From Duganella fentianensis (lineage in GTDB: Bacteria > Pseudomonadota > Gammaproteobacteria > Burkholderiales > Burkholderiaceae_D), in assembly GCF_009857835.1 (NCBI RefSeq), contig NZ_WWCL01000003.1, positions 496,001-560,000 on the forward strand: a DNA stretch of 64,000 nucleotides. Direction: 5' to 3'. Made by a program: the position numbers and the translations under genes. Positions 1 through 8,576 of the stretch are shown here, one piece after another. Under the pieces are notes generated by a model. The model was not told the DNA's origin and made no database searches. It saw only the letters and a program-made list of their open reading frames with translations. The first letter of the stretch is position 1, and every line of letters begins with the position of its first letter.

Positions 1-1018
1 GCTGGCCCTGTTCACGCGCCAGCTGGCCAGCCTGCTGGAAGCCGGGCTGCCGCTCGAGCAAGCCTTTACGGCGCTGCTGGAACAGGCCGAACGCAATTAT
101 GTGCGCGACCTGATTGCCTCTATCCGTTCCGAAGTGATCGGCGGGGCAGCGCTGTCCGATACGCTGTCGCGCCACCCGCGCGACTTCGCCGAAATCTACC
201 GTGCACTGGTGGCTTCGGGCGAACAGATAGGCCAGCTGTCGCGCGTGCTATCGCGGCTGGCCGACTACATCGAACGGCGCAATGCGCTGATCCAGAAAGT
301 ACGGCTGGCGTTCACCTATCCGGCCATCGTCACAGTGGTGGCGTTTGCCATCGTGATTTTCCTGCTCACCTATGTGGTACCGCAAATCGTTTCCGTGTTC
401 GCCAACACCAAACAGAAGCTGCCGCTGCTGACCATCGTGATGCTGGCGATCTCCGATTTCGTCCGCCACTACGGCATCGTGGTGGCGATCGCACTGGTGG
501 GTGCGTGGGTGGGCTGGCGCCGTGCGCTGCAAAATCCCGTGCTCAAGCGGCGCTGGCATACCTGGCTGCTGACGGCACCGCTGTACGGCAAGTTCGAACG
601 CAGCCTAAATACGGCCCGTTTTGCCAGCACGCTGGCGATTACCACCGGTTCCGGCGTGCCGATCTTGCGCGCGCTGGAAACTAGCCGCGATACCCTGTCC
701 AACGTGGCCATGCGCGAACTGGTGGAACAGGCCAGCGATGCCGTGCGCGAAGGCGTCAGTCTGGCGCGCGCTCTGTCGGCGCAGAAGCACTTCCCGCCCA
801 TGCTGATCCACATGATACGGGCCGGTGAAATCACCGGCGAGCTGCCCGCCATGCTGAACCGCGCTGCGGCGGCACAGGAATCCGATCTGGAACGCCGCAC
901 CCTGACCATCGCCGGCCTGCTGGAACCGGCCCTGATTCTGGCCATGGGCGTGGTGGTGCTGCTGATCGTGCTGGCAGTGCTGATGCCTATTATCGAAATT
1001 AACCAGCTGGTTCGCTAA
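1..1018 (+). CDS. gspF: Type II secretion inner-membrane platform protein GspF (5' truncated by window edge)
   Basis: GspF is the polytopic platform protein of the type II secretion system; in the family it links the GspE ATPase to the pseudopilus in the inner membrane. The reading frame is open from base 2, so the true start lies outside the window and the GTG at 101 is internal. About 338 residues are visible: the end of the first T2SSF domain, a hydrophobic segment (coded near 300-400), a second segment near 475-520, a second T2SSF domain, and a C-terminal membrane helix (near 925-1000). The frame opens with LFTRQLASLLEAGLPLEQA, typical of GspF. The next gene, 21 bp downstream, is gspC-like, so this looks like the end of a gsp operon. 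PilC (type IV pilus) is the main alternative; the gspC-like neighbour favours GspF. Confidence 0.9.
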   Translation, partial: LALFTRQLASLLEAGLPLEQAFTALLEQAERNYVRDLIASIRSEVIGGAALSDTLSRHPRDFAEIYRALVASGEQIGQLSRVLSRLADYIERRNALIQKVRLAFTYPAIVTVVAFAIVIFLLTYVVPQIVSVFANTKQKLPLLTIVMLAISDFVRHYGIVVAIALVGAWVGWRRALQNPVLKRRWHTWLLTAPLYGKFERSLNTARFASTLAITTGSGVPILRALETSRDTLSNVAMRELVEQASDAVREGVSLARALSAQKHFPPMLIHMIRAGEITGELPAMLNRAAAAQESDLERRTLTIAGLLEPALILAMGVVVLLIVLAVLMPIIEINQLVR

Positions 1019-1039
1019 ACCGGAAGAAAACTCTAGACC

Positions 1040-1588
1040 ATGAAGCGTTTGCCCTTAATTCTCACTGTTTTCGCCGTGGTGCTGCTGTCGGCATCGCTGG
1101 CCTACTGGGCGCTGCAGCTGTTCAAACCAGCCCAGCGTCCACTGGCTGCGGCACCGCAGGCGCTGGCCGTGCCGCTCAATCTGGATGCGGCCAAGGGCCT
1201 GTTCGGTGGTCAGGTCAGCGTGGCTGCCGCCAGCAACTACCAGCTCAGAGGCGTGGTGGCGGCGCAGGGCAGCGACAGTGCCGCCATCATTTCGGTGGAT
1301 GGCCAGCCGGCGATGGCTTACGGGCAGGGCCGCGAAATCGCGCCCGGCGTCACCATCAAGGAAGTGCAGGCGAAATATGTGGTGCTGTCGGAAGGCGGCG
1401 CTTTGAAGCGCATCGAACTGGCCAGTGATGCTGCTGCCAGCACTACGCCGGCACCATCGCTGCTGCAGGCTATGCCTACGCCCCAGCCGGCCAGTCCCGC
1501 TACACCGGCAACCCCGGCGCAGCCAGCAAATCCCGCCAGTACTCCTGCTCCGATAGCCCCCGTCCCCGGCTTCGACCGACTGCAATAG
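1040..1588 (+). CDS. gspC: GspC-like type II secretion protein, no PDZ domain
   Basis: Likely the inner-membrane clamp protein of the type II secretion system, which in the family contacts the secretin GspD through its HR domain. The 182-residue product has a short cytoplasmic N terminus, one membrane helix (about residues 6-27), and a periplasmic HR-like domain (about 67-130, starting YQLRGVVAAQ and rich in short beta strands). It ends in a Pro/Ala/Thr tail (about 131-182). Classical GspC is about 270-300 residues with a C-terminal PDZ domain or coiled coil; here the tail replaces it. The gene follows gspF by 21 bp and precedes the patatin gene by 7 bp, so the three are probably co-transcribed. 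It could also be called a type II secretion protein N-like subunit. Confidence 0.75.
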   Translation: MKRLPLILTVFAVVLLSASLAYWALQLFKPAQRPLAAAPQALAVPLNLDAAKGLFGGQVSVAAASNYQLRGVVAAQGSDSAAIISVDGQPAMAYGQGREIAPGVTIKEVQAKYVVLSEGGALKRIELASDAAASTTPAPSLLQAMPTPQPASPATPATPAQPANPASTPAPIAPVPGFDRLQ

Positions 1589-1595
1589 GCCCACT

Positions 1596-3845
1596 ATGCT
1601 GATCTCCCGTACTCTGGCCGCCGCTTTCTGCTGCGGCCTTTTGTTTTCCAGTCTGCTCAACCCTGCCATGGCGCAGGATAGCGTGCCGGCCGCCAGCTCG
1701 GTGGCGCCCGATGCGGCGCTCAAGCCGCGTCCGAAAGTGGCGCTGGTGCTGTCCGGTGGCGGTGCGCGCGGCTTCGCCCACATCGGCGTGCTGCGCGCTT
1801 TGCAGGAGCTGCGCGTGCCGGTCGATATCGTGGTCGGCACCAGTATGGGCAGCGTGGTGGGCGGCGCCTATGCGGCCGGCAGTTCGCTCGACCAGATGGA
1901 GCGGCTGGTGCGCCGCACCGACTGGAATGCCGTGGTGGCCGACCGGCCGCCGCGCGATGAACTGGTGTACCGCCGGCGGGAAGAAGATCTGCTGCTGCCT
2001 TCGCGTATCGAATTCGGTGCGCGCATGGATGGAGTTTCGCTGCCGCCGGCGGCCGCCGGCAATGAAGCACTGGAACTGGCGCTGACGCGGGTGCTGCCCC
2101 ACGGCGCGCGCGACAAGCCGGTGAATCTGCTGCAGCTGCCGTTCCGCTCCGTGGCGTCCGATCTGGTCACGGGCGAACTGGTGGAGCTCAGCGATACTCC
2201 GCTGTTTCTGGCCATGCGCGCATCGCTGGCCGTGCCGGGCGTGTTTGCGCCGGTGCGGGTGAACCAGCGCCTGCTGGTCGATGGTGGTCTGGTACGCAAC
2301 CTGCCGGTCGATGTGGCGCGCGAAATGGGGGCCGACATCATCATCGCCGTCAATGTGGGCACGCCGCTGGCACAGGAGAAGGAACTGATCAGCGCTGTCA
2401 GCGTGGCGCAGCAGATGCTGCAGATACTGACCGAGCAGAATGTACAGCGTTCGCTCAAGGAGCTGCGCCCCGGCGACGTATTGCTGCAGCCCGATCTGGG
2501 CGGTATCGGTTTCCTCGACTTTGCCCGCCATGACCGCGCCATGAAATCCGGCGAGGCAGCCGTGCGCGCCATGAGCGCACGTTTGCTGCAGCTGGCGCTG
2601 CCGGAAGCGCAGTATGCAGCGTATGAAGTCAAGCGTCTGTCGGCACCGGTAGGCATAGACCATCCGGTGATGCTGACCAAGGTGGAGGTGGCACCCAGTG
2701 GCCGCATCAATCCGCAGGAACTGCTGGTGCAGTCGGGCCTGAAAGTGGGCACCGAGGTCACCAGCGAACAGGCGCAGCAGGCTGCCAACCACCTGTTCGG
2801 ACGGGGCGATCTGGCGCGGGTGGAAACGGAAATCCGCGATGACCGCGATGGCCGCACAGTGCTGATCAAGCCCACCGAGGCCGACTGGACGCATAGCCGC
2901 TTGCGTGTGGGGCTGGAACTGACCAGCGACTTTGCCGACAACAATGCCTTCGAACTCAAAGGCATGCACGTGCTTACCTCGCTGAACGACTGGGGCGGCG
3001 AGTTGCGCACCATTGCCCGGGTGGGCACGGAGCGCGCGCTGGGTACCCAGTTCTGGCAGCCGCTGGGCATAGGGTCACCATGGTATATCGCGCCCGAGCT
3101 CAGTTATAGCTCGACCGGTGGCGATGTATTCGATAACAGCGGTTTCCGTCAGGCCCGCTATGGCGTCAAGACCGGTCTGGCGCGGCTAGCGCTGGGGCGC
3201 GCGCTGGGACGCTGGGGTGATCTGCGCTATTCGGTGGGGCGCGTCAAGCAGGTGCTGCACCAGTCTATCCCGGAAGTCCATGAGGAAGTCAGCGAGGTGC
3301 GCACCGTGCAGGAGCTGGCATTCACGGTCGATAGCCTCGATACGGTGGCCTTCCCCACGCGTGGCACCCTGTTTTCGCTGGGCTGGCAGCGCCTGATGCA
3401 TTCCAGAGAGGAAGGTCCCGTGCTGGCGCGCCAGTCGGTGCAGGGTCTGCAGGCCTTCCATCTGGAGCGCTGGGCCGGCCACCTGTATGCCGAGTGGTCG
3501 CGCAGTCTGGGCAACGTCAATGCCAACACGCTGGGCGGCTTCCTGCGCCTGTCGGGATCGACACCGGGCTCGGTGGTGGGTAGCCGTACCGTGCTGGGAC
3601 GGATGGTGATGGCGCGCAGCGTGGGGGCCATGCCGGCTGCGCTGGGCGGCGATGTGCGGCTGGGCTTCTCGCTGGAAGCGGGTGGCGCCTATAGCCCGGA
3701 AAGCCCGCTGCGCTGGGGCGCGCTGCATCAGGCGGCCAGCGCTTTCGTGGCGGTGGATACCCGTTTCGGCCCGCTGTATTTCGGTGCCGGCACCACCAAG
3801 GGCGGCAATAGCAGCGGCTATCTGTTCCTCGGCCCTATCTGGTAA
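1596..3845 (+). CDS. Patatin-like phospholipase with POTRA and outer-membrane barrel (type Vd autotransporter, PlpD-like)
   Basis: Predicted secreted lipid acyl hydrolase. Residues 1-26 form a Sec signal peptide ending AMA. The patatin domain carries the oxyanion-hole GGGARG (54-59), the nucleophile elbow GTSMG with Ser83, and the catalytic Asp229 in DGG, so the Ser-Asp dyad is complete. After about residue 357 comes one POTRA-like domain, then about 300 residues of amphipathic strands ending in a terminal aromatic (GPIW), as expected for an outer-membrane barrel. The order patatin-POTRA-barrel and the length (749 aa) match the type Vd family typified by P. aeruginosa PlpD. It lies 7 bp after the gspC-like gene. 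Its 3' end overlaps the convergent regulator gene by 11 bp. The lipid substrate cannot be told from sequence. Confidence 0.88.
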   Translation: MLISRTLAAAFCCGLLFSSLLNPAMAQDSVPAASSVAPDAALKPRPKVALVLSGGGARGFAHIGVLRALQELRVPVDIVVGTSMGSVVGGAYAAGSSLDQMERLVRRTDWNAVVADRPPRDELVYRRREEDLLLPSRIEFGARMDGVSLPPAAAGNEALELALTRVLPHGARDKPVNLLQLPFRSVASDLVTGELVELSDTPLFLAMRASLAVPGVFAPVRVNQRLLVDGGLVRNLPVDVAREMGADIIIAVNVGTPLAQEKELISAVSVAQQMLQILTEQNVQRSLKELRPGDVLLQPDLGGIGFLDFARHDRAMKSGEAAVRAMSARLLQLALPEAQYAAYEVKRLSAPVGIDHPVMLTKVEVAPSGRINPQELLVQSGLKVGTEVTSEQAQQAANHLFGRGDLARVETEIRDDRDGRTVLIKPTEADWTHSRLRVGLELTSDFADNNAFELKGMHVLTSLNDWGGELRTIARVGTERALGTQFWQPLGIGSPWYIAPELSYSSTGGDVFDNSGFRQARYGVKTGLARLALGRALGRWGDLRYSVGRVKQVLHQSIPEVHEEVSEVRTVQELAFTVDSLDTVAFPTRGTLFSLGWQRLMHSREEGPVLARQSVQGLQAFHLERWAGHLYAEWSRSLGNVNANTLGGFLRLSGSTPGSVVGSRTVLGRMVMARSVGAMPAALGGDVRLGFSLEAGGAYSPESPLRWGALHQAASAFVAVDTRFGPLYFGAGTTKGGNSSGYLFLGPIW

Positions 3846-4584
3846 GGGCAGGGTTGCGGCGCAGCGCCGTAAAGGCGGAGAATTCCCACGAGCGGAAGCC
3901 GATCAGCAGGGTGAAGCCGTCGCGCTCCTGCGCGGCCAGCCGGCGGTCGCTCTGGTGCAGCCGCGCCAGTTCGCCGGCCAGCTGCTGGATGCGGCCCACC
4001 AGTTCCTGTGCGCTGGGCAGCGACAGCCTTGCAGGCAGGCAGAGCAGGGTTTCGCCGGCACCGTTGAAGCTGCCGGCAAAATAATCGTCCACCACATGGG
4101 CGCGGAAGAATTGCTGCACCGGGCCGTCCGGCAGCCAGCGGAAGGCGTTGGAGACGCGCAGGCGGTAGCGGTTCAGGGGTTTCAGTTCGATCAGGCCTAG
4201 CCGGTCCAGTTCGGCCAGCAGCAGGATGCATTCGGGTTCGGTCAGGTTATAGGTTTCCAGCACCTGTTCCAGCGTCCAGTGGCCCAGACAGCAGATTGCC
4301 ATCAGCAGCAGATGGGGCTGGGCCAGCAGCGATTTTTCCTGCGTCAGCGTGAGGGTATCGGCCTGCGGCGTGGCGTCGGCCGCGGCGCGCAGCACGTCTT
4401 CCATGGCCACCCCGGCCGCCTTGCAGATCTGGGCCAGCCGCGACAGCGGCATATCGGCCTGACCGAACATGCGCTTGACGCTGGATTCGCTCATGTCGAT
4501 GCGCTCGGCCAGCATCTTGTAGGTGACATCGGCGGCGCGCAGATGGCTGCGCAGCACTTGCAGGATGATTTCCGGTGAGCTCAT
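3835..4584 (-). CDS. XRE-family helix-turn-helix transcriptional regulator
   Basis: A 249-residue DNA-binding protein. The N terminus (about residues 15-62) is a Cro/C1-type HTH with the pattern YKMLAERIDMSESSVKRMFG. The following roughly 180 residues are a helical region with no motif I can name, containing Leu-rich stretches that may bind a ligand or dimerise. Its tail overlaps the end of the convergent patatin gene. Upstream, an AAGGG-like ribosome-binding site precedes the ATG. It is on the same strand as the hslVU operon and the small gene before it, but 102 bp separates them, so it may have its own promoter. Target genes are unknown. Confidence 0.8.
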   Translation of the reverse strand: MSSPEIILQVLRSHLRAADVTYKMLAERIDMSESSVKRMFGQADMPLSRLAQICKAAGVAMEDVLRAAADATPQADTLTLTQEKSLLAQPHLLLMAICCLGHWTLEQVLETYNLTEPECILLLAELDRLGLIELKPLNRYRLRVSNAFRWLPDGPVQQFFRAHVVDDYFAGSFNGAGETLLCLPARLSLPSAQELVGRIQQLAGELARLHQSDRRLAAQERDGFTLLIGFRSWEFSAFTALRRNPALTR

Positions 4585-4686
4585 GACGACCCTTGTGAAA
4601 AGAACAAAAGGTATCGTATCACGCTACCGCTAGCGGCGGACAGTTCCGTGAGGAAGGACTTTGCCGGCGTGCTGGCGCGCAGGCCT

Positions 4687-4896
4687 TCAGGCGTCCGGAT
4701 CGGGGTCGAGCTTCTGGGTCAGCTTGGCCAGCAGGCGCTTGGCCGCCTGGCGTTCGTTGGCATGCGGTTTGGCATGGGGGCCGGCACCGCCGGAACGGGC
4801 TTTGGCGGCCACCGCCACGGGATTGCGTGGCGGCTGCTGCGACGGTTCCACCCGTATGCGCATTTTCTGCCGTGTTGCCAGTGCCTTGTTGGCCAT
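4687..4896 (-). CDS. Small basic hypothetical protein downstream of hslU
   Basis: A 69-residue, Lys/Arg/Ala/Pro-rich product with no cysteine, no membrane segment and no family I recognise. Support for a real gene comes from a good ribosome-binding site (AAGGGGG, 5 nt before the ATG) and tight placement 14 bp after the hslU stop, so it is probably translated from the hslVU transcript. The sequence is low in complexity and probably disordered, with a short helical basic stretch near the C terminus (RQAAKRLLAKLTQKL). A nucleic-acid-binding or ribosome-associated role would be a guess. Confidence 0.55.
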   Translation of the reverse strand: MANKALATRQKMRIRVEPSQQPPRNPVAVAAKARSGGAGPHAKPHANERQAAKRLLAKLTQKLDPDPDA

Positions 4897-4910
4897 GTCT
4901 GCCCCCTTGC

Positions 4911-6245
4911 TTACAGCACGTAGCGCGACAGGTCTTCGTTGACGGCCAGCGCATCGAGGCGGGCATTCACATACGCCGCGTCGATAGTGATGGTGCTGCC
5001 GCTGGTTTCGCTGGCGCTGAAGGATAGTTCTTCCAGCAGTTTTTCCATCACCGTGTAGAGCCGGCGCGCGCCGATGTTTTCCGTGCGCTCGTTGACCGAG
5101 TGGGCGATTTCGGCCAGACGGGTAATGCCGTCGGGCGCGAATTCCACCTGAACTTCTTCCGTCGCCAGCAGGGCTGCGTACTGGCGCGTCAGGCAGGCAT
5201 CGGTGCTGGTCAGGATGCGTTCGAAATCGGCGATCGAGAGCGACTCCAGTTCCACCCGGATGGGGAAGCGGCCCTGCAGTTCCGGGATCAGGTCGGACGG
5301 CTTGGCCAGATGGAAGGCGCCGGAGGCGATGAACAGGATGTGGTCGGTGCGTATCATGCCGTACTTGGTGTTGACGGTGGTGCCTTCCACCAGCGGCAGT
5401 AGGTCGCGCTGCACGCCGGCGCGCGACACGTCGGCGCCGCCCACTTCCGAACGCGAAGCGATCTTGTCGATCTCGTCGAGGAAGACGATGCCGTTCTGCT
5501 CGACGTTCTGGATAGCCTTCTGCTTCATTTCCTCTTCGTTGACCAGCTTGGCGGCTTCTTCATCCACCAGCACTTTCATGGCTTCGCGGATTTTCACCTT
5601 GCGGGCTTTTTTGCGCGCATTGCCCATGCCGGAGAACATGCTCTTGATCTGCTCCGTCATTTCTTCCATGCCTGGTGGCGCCATGATTTCCATCTGCGCG
5701 CCCGGTTCGGCCAGTTCGATTTCGATTTCTTTATCGTCGAGCTCGCCCTGACGCAAGCGCTTGCGGAAGGTCTGGCGCGTATTGTCGCCTTCTTTCGGCG
5801 CTTCGCTGGCCGCATTGAAGCCGAAGTCGCGTGCCGGCGGTAGCAGGATGTCGAGGATGCGGTCTTCCGCTGCATCTTCGGCGCGGGCGCGCACCTTGGC
5901 CATTTCCGCCGAACGGGTCTGTTTGACGCCGATATCGATCAGGTCGCGGATGATGGTATCCACATCGCGCCCCACGTAGCCGACTTCGGTGAACTTGGTG
6001 GCTTCGATCTTGATGAAGGGCGCGTCGGCCAGCTTGGCCAGGCGGCGCGCAATTTCCGTTTTACCCACGCCGGTCGGGCCTATCATGAGGATGTTCTTGG
6101 GCGTGATTTCGTGGCGCAGCGGTTCGGCCACCTGTTGCCGGCGCCAGCGGTTGCGCAGGGCGATGGCGACTGCCTTCTTGGCCTTGGCCTGACCGACCAC
6201 ATGCTTGTCGAGTTCGCCGACGATTTCTTGCGGAGTCATGTTCAT
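4911..6245 (-). CDS. hslU: ATP-dependent protease ATPase subunit HslU
   Basis: HslU is the AAA+ unfoldase that feeds substrates to the HslV peptidase. The 444-residue product has Walker A GPTGVGKT (56-63), a Walker B-type [10 protein letters not shown], a sensor/arginine-finger region, the family-specific I domain between them, and the C-terminal SRYVL tail that inserts into HslV. I chose the ATG at 6245 because it overlaps the hslV stop codon by 4 bp (ATGA), which implies translational coupling; an ATG at 6239 is also possible. A longer in-frame extension to 6293 would lie inside hslV and lacks family similarity. Confidence 0.97.
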   Translation of the reverse strand: MNMTPQEIVGELDKHVVGQAKAKKAVAIALRNRWRRQQVAEPLRHEITPKNILMIGPTGVGKTEIARRLAKLADAPFIKIEATKFTEVGYVGRDVDTIIRDLIDIGVKQTRSAEMAKVRARAEDAAEDRILDILLPPARDFGFNAASEAPKEGDNTRQTFRKRLRQGELDDKEIEIELAEPGAQMEIMAPPGMEEMTEQIKSMFSGMGNARKKARKVKIREAMKVLVDEEAAKLVNEEEMKQKAIQNVEQNGIVFLDEIDKIASRSEVGGADVSRAGVQRDLLPLVEGTTVNTKYGMIRTDHILFIASGAFHLAKPSDLIPELQGRFPIRVELESLSIADFERILTSTDACLTRQYAALLATEEVQVEFAPDGITRLAEIAHSVNERTENIGARRLYTVMEKLLEELSFSASETSGSTITIDAAYVNARLDALAVNEDLSRYVL

Positions 6246-6784
6246 GCTGGATCCAGTGTTTCGATGATGTGGTTCAGATTGGTGTAGATGCATAGTTCGC
6301 CGGCGATGGTCAGCGATTTTTTGACGATATCGGCGGGACTCAGTTCCGTGTTTTCCACCAGCGCCTTGGCGGCCGACTGGGCATAGGTGCCGCCCGAACC
6401 GATGGCGCCCACGCCGCCTTCCGGCTCCAGCACGTCGCCATTGCCAGTGATCACCAGCGTCGAGCTGGCGTCGGCTACCAGCAGCATGGCTTCCAGCCGG
6501 CGCAGCACGCGGTCGGTACGCCAGTCCTTGGCCAGTTCCACGGAGGCGCGCAGCAGATTGCCCTGATGCTTGTCCAGCTTGCCTTCAAAGCGGTCCAGCA
6601 GGGTGAAGGCATCGGCCGTGCCGCCAGCGAAGCCGACCAGCACCTTGCCGCCATAGACTTTGCGGACTTTGCGGGCGGTGCCCTTCATGACGATGTTGCC
6701 CAGCGTTACCTGACCATCACCGCCCAGCGCGACATCGTTGCCGCGTCGCACGCACAGGATGGTGGTGCCGTGAAATTGTTCCAT
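6242..6784 (-). CDS. hslV: ATP-dependent protease peptidase subunit HslV
   Basis: HslV is the proteasome beta-like threonine peptidase that forms a double hexamer capped by HslU. The 180-residue product matches the family after MEQFHG; the conserved Thr-Thr-Ile begins at residue 7, so the nucleophile is Thr7 and a six-residue propeptide ending in Gly must be removed. In E. coli HslV only the initiator Met precedes the Thr. The GDGQVT and GFAGGTADA motifs are present. The start at 6784 is set by homology and a GAGGTCACT context upstream; the open frame runs further (to 6994) but that part overlaps the neighbouring gene. It overlaps hslU by 4 bp. Confidence 0.97.
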   Translation of the reverse strand: MEQFHGTTILCVRRGNDVALGGDGQVTLGNIVMKGTARKVRKVYGGKVLVGFAGGTADAFTLLDRFEGKLDKHQGNLLRASVELAKDWRTDRVLRRLEAMLLVADASSTLVITGNGDVLEPEGGVGAIGSGGTYAQSAAKALVENTELSPADIVKKSLTIAGELCIYTNLNHIIETLDPA

Positions 6785-6852
6785 AGTGACCTCTAAGAAT
6801 AAGCGAACTGCCGTAGTGTTCAATATGGGGCAGCTAGCGCCGATTGCAAGCT

Positions 6853-7971
6853 TCAGTATTGCCGGGGCACGATGCGCGCCAGCGTGGCAAAGCCCAGCAG
6901 GCGCAGCAGGGCCGCCACCAGATGGTTGACGTTGCGGAACTCGATGCTGGTGCAGGACAGATTGCCCAGACAGCTTAGCAGTTGCTGGGCGCACAGGTAA
7001 TCCAGCGTTTGCAGGCGGCTAGCATCGAAGATCAGGCGCGGGTGTTGCGCCGCGTAGACAATGATGCGGCTTTGCAACCCTGCCAGCGGGGCATGCATGG
7101 CGGCCGGCAGTTCGAAGCTATCGCTGCTTGCCGTAGAGACCGCTGTGCCCGCGCTGGCTACCGGCTTGGCCGGCAGGGGACGGAAGGCGGGCGGTGAAAC
7201 TTCGAAAGTGACGCAGTAGTCGAGCGCGAGCTGGTCGAATTCCTCTTCCCGTCCCAGCCTTTGCAGCAGTTCCAGCAATAGCAGCCACGGGGTTTCCGTG
7301 TCGCCTGCCAGACTGCTGCGCAGCGCTGCCAGCAGTGCTTCGGCGCCGCTCAGGCGCAGTTCGGGCGGGCTGGCGCGCAGCGTGGCCAGCAGGCTGGCCT
7401 GTTCTTCGGCGCTGGCGATGTGCTGGCTGCCCAGCGTCAGGCGCGGCAAGGGCTGGGCCAGCGGCGCTGTGCCGGTCCAGCCTGGCGGCGAGGTTTCGTA
7501 GCGGCGCGCATAGTCGAGCGAGAGAGCGTCGAAGGCGTCGCGCTGGCCGTCCAGCTGATACAGGTCGAACAGCAGCCACCACAGATCAGGTTCAGCGCTG
7601 CTGTGCAGGTTGTTGCGCAATAGTTCGGCGGCCAGTTCAAGCTGGCCCTGGGCATACAGGATGGCGACCTCGTCGACCACGGCGGCTGTTTCCGGCGCTG
7701 CGGCCGCGTGTGGCAGGTCGTCCTCTGTGGCCGGCGCGGTCACTGGCGCAGGAGCCGGTGCAGAACCCGGTGCAGAAACCGGGGCAGACGCGGCCGCTGG
7801 CGGAAAGATGTCGGCTGCCATGGCCGCTTCGATTTCGTCGATCTTGCGCGCAGCTTCGCGTGCCAGTTCGCGCTGGCGTTGCTGCTGCTGTTCCGCCGTC
7901 AGGGGCGTAGCGCTGCCTTCGCCGGCGGCGGGCGGGTTAGGGTTCTTGCCGAAACGGGAAAACAGTCCCAC
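6853..7971 (-). CDS. STAS-domain protein with two internal repeats
   Basis: A 372-residue, apparently cytoplasmic protein. The first 100 residues are a charged helix (about 25-50) and an Ala/Pro linker. Two similar segments follow: about 105-165 and 220-275 each carry the pattern W-LL-(D/E)L-(Y/L)Q-(L)-G-(D/E)-FD-LSLDYA/LALDYC-(Y/F)E-SPP, a tandem duplication resembling a helical hairpin repeat. The last 90 residues look like a STAS (anti-sigma-antagonist-like) fold with the strand [21 protein letters not shown]. No phosphorylatable DS motif is evident. It lies between dksA and hslV on the same strand, 68 bp from hslV, after the dksA terminator. The function is unknown; the STAS call is by pattern only. 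Confidence 0.65.
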   Translation of the reverse strand: MGLFSRFGKNPNPPAAGEGSATPLTAEQQQQRQRELAREAARKIDEIEAAMAADIFPPAAASAPVSAPGSAPAPAPVTAPATEDDLPHAAAAPETAAVVDEVAILYAQGQLELAAELLRNNLHSSAEPDLWWLLFDLYQLDGQRDAFDALSLDYARRYETSPPGWTGTAPLAQPLPRLTLGSQHIASAEEQASLLATLRASPPELRLSGAEALLAALRSSLAGDTETPWLLLLELLQRLGREEEFDQLALDYCVTFEVSPPAFRPLPAKPVASAGTAVSTASSDSFELPAAMHAPLAGLQSRIIVYAAQHPRLIFDASRLQTLDYLCAQQLLSCLGNLSCTSIEFRNVNHLVAALLRLLGFATLARIVPRQY

Positions 7972-7992
7972 AGTGATCCTCGTGACGCAGAG

Positions 7993-8023
7993 TAAAAAAA
8001 AGCACGCGGCTGCGTGCTTTTTT
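7993..8023 (-). terminator. Intrinsic terminator of dksA
   Basis: The stem GCACGC (8002-8007) pairs with GCGTGC (8012-8017) around a GGCT loop and is flanked by an A8 run on one side and a T6 run on the other. It lies 15 bp after the dksA stop and before the STAS gene start. The A/T flanks would also let it work on the opposite strand. Confidence 0.85.
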
Positions 8024-8037
8024 CGGGAAGCGCGGCC

Positions 8038-8487
8038 TTAATCGCCGTACAGCTTCTGTTTCAGTTCGCGGCGTTGCTGGGCTTCCAGCGACAGCGTGGC
8101 CGTCGGACGGGCGATCAGGCGTGGAATGCCGATCGGTTCGCCGGTTTCTTCGCACCAGCCGTAGTCGCCGCCATCAATGGCTACGATGGATTGCTGGACT
8201 TTTTTCAGCAGTTTGCGTTCGCGGTCGCGCGTACGCAATTCCAGCGCATGCTCTTCTTCGATGGTTGCGCGGTCGGCCGGATCCGGCACCAGCACGGTTT
8301 CGCGCAGGTGTTCGGTGGTTTCGCCAGCGTTCTTCAGCAGCTCTTTTTCCAGCGCTTGCAGCTTGGCTTTGAAAAAGGCCATTTGTGCCGGATTCATATA
8401 ATCCTTTTCATCCATCTTCAGAATTTCTTCTTCAGTCAGGATGCGTTCGGCTTCGGCGGCGGGGGTCGATTTATTAGTTTTGGTCAT
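8038..8487 (-). CDS. dksA: RNA polymerase-binding transcription factor DksA
   Basis: DksA enters the RNA polymerase secondary channel and, with ppGpp, mediates the stringent response. The 149-residue product has the coiled-coil with the tip acidic residues Asp69 and Asp72 (DPADRAT) and the C-terminal globular part (YGWCEETGEPIGIPRLIARP). Of the four zinc-finger cysteines of E. coli DksA only Cys112 is kept; the aligned positions are Thr115, Ser133 and Ala136. The protein should therefore fold without zinc, like P. aeruginosa DksA2; this form seems usual in betaproteobacteria. It sits between a COG0523 GTPase gene upstream and its own terminator downstream. Confidence 0.95.
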   Translation of the reverse strand: MTKTNKSTPAAEAERILTEEEILKMDEKDYMNPAQMAFFKAKLQALEKELLKNAGETTEHLRETVLVPDPADRATIEEEHALELRTRDRERKLLKKVQQSIVAIDGGDYGWCEETGEPIGIPRLIARPTATLSLEAQQRRELKQKLYGD

Positions 8488-8536
8488 AACTTCGCTTACC
8501 TTCGATACGACAGAGTTTACATTTAATCAGCCCGAA

Positions 8537-8566
8537 TTTTGTGGCTTTTTAGCCATCCCCACAAAA
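8537..8566 (-). repeat. Nested inverted repeat between cobW-like gene and dksA
   Basis: An outer arm pair, TTTTGTGG (8537-8544) with CCACAAAA (8559-8566), and an inner pair, GGCT/AGCC (8543-8546, 8551-8554), can form alternative hairpins. It lies just after the GTPase stop and upstream of dksA. There is no long U tract, so it is a weak terminator or a leader structure of dksA. Confidence 0.35.
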
Positions 8567-8576
8567 CCCCGATAGT

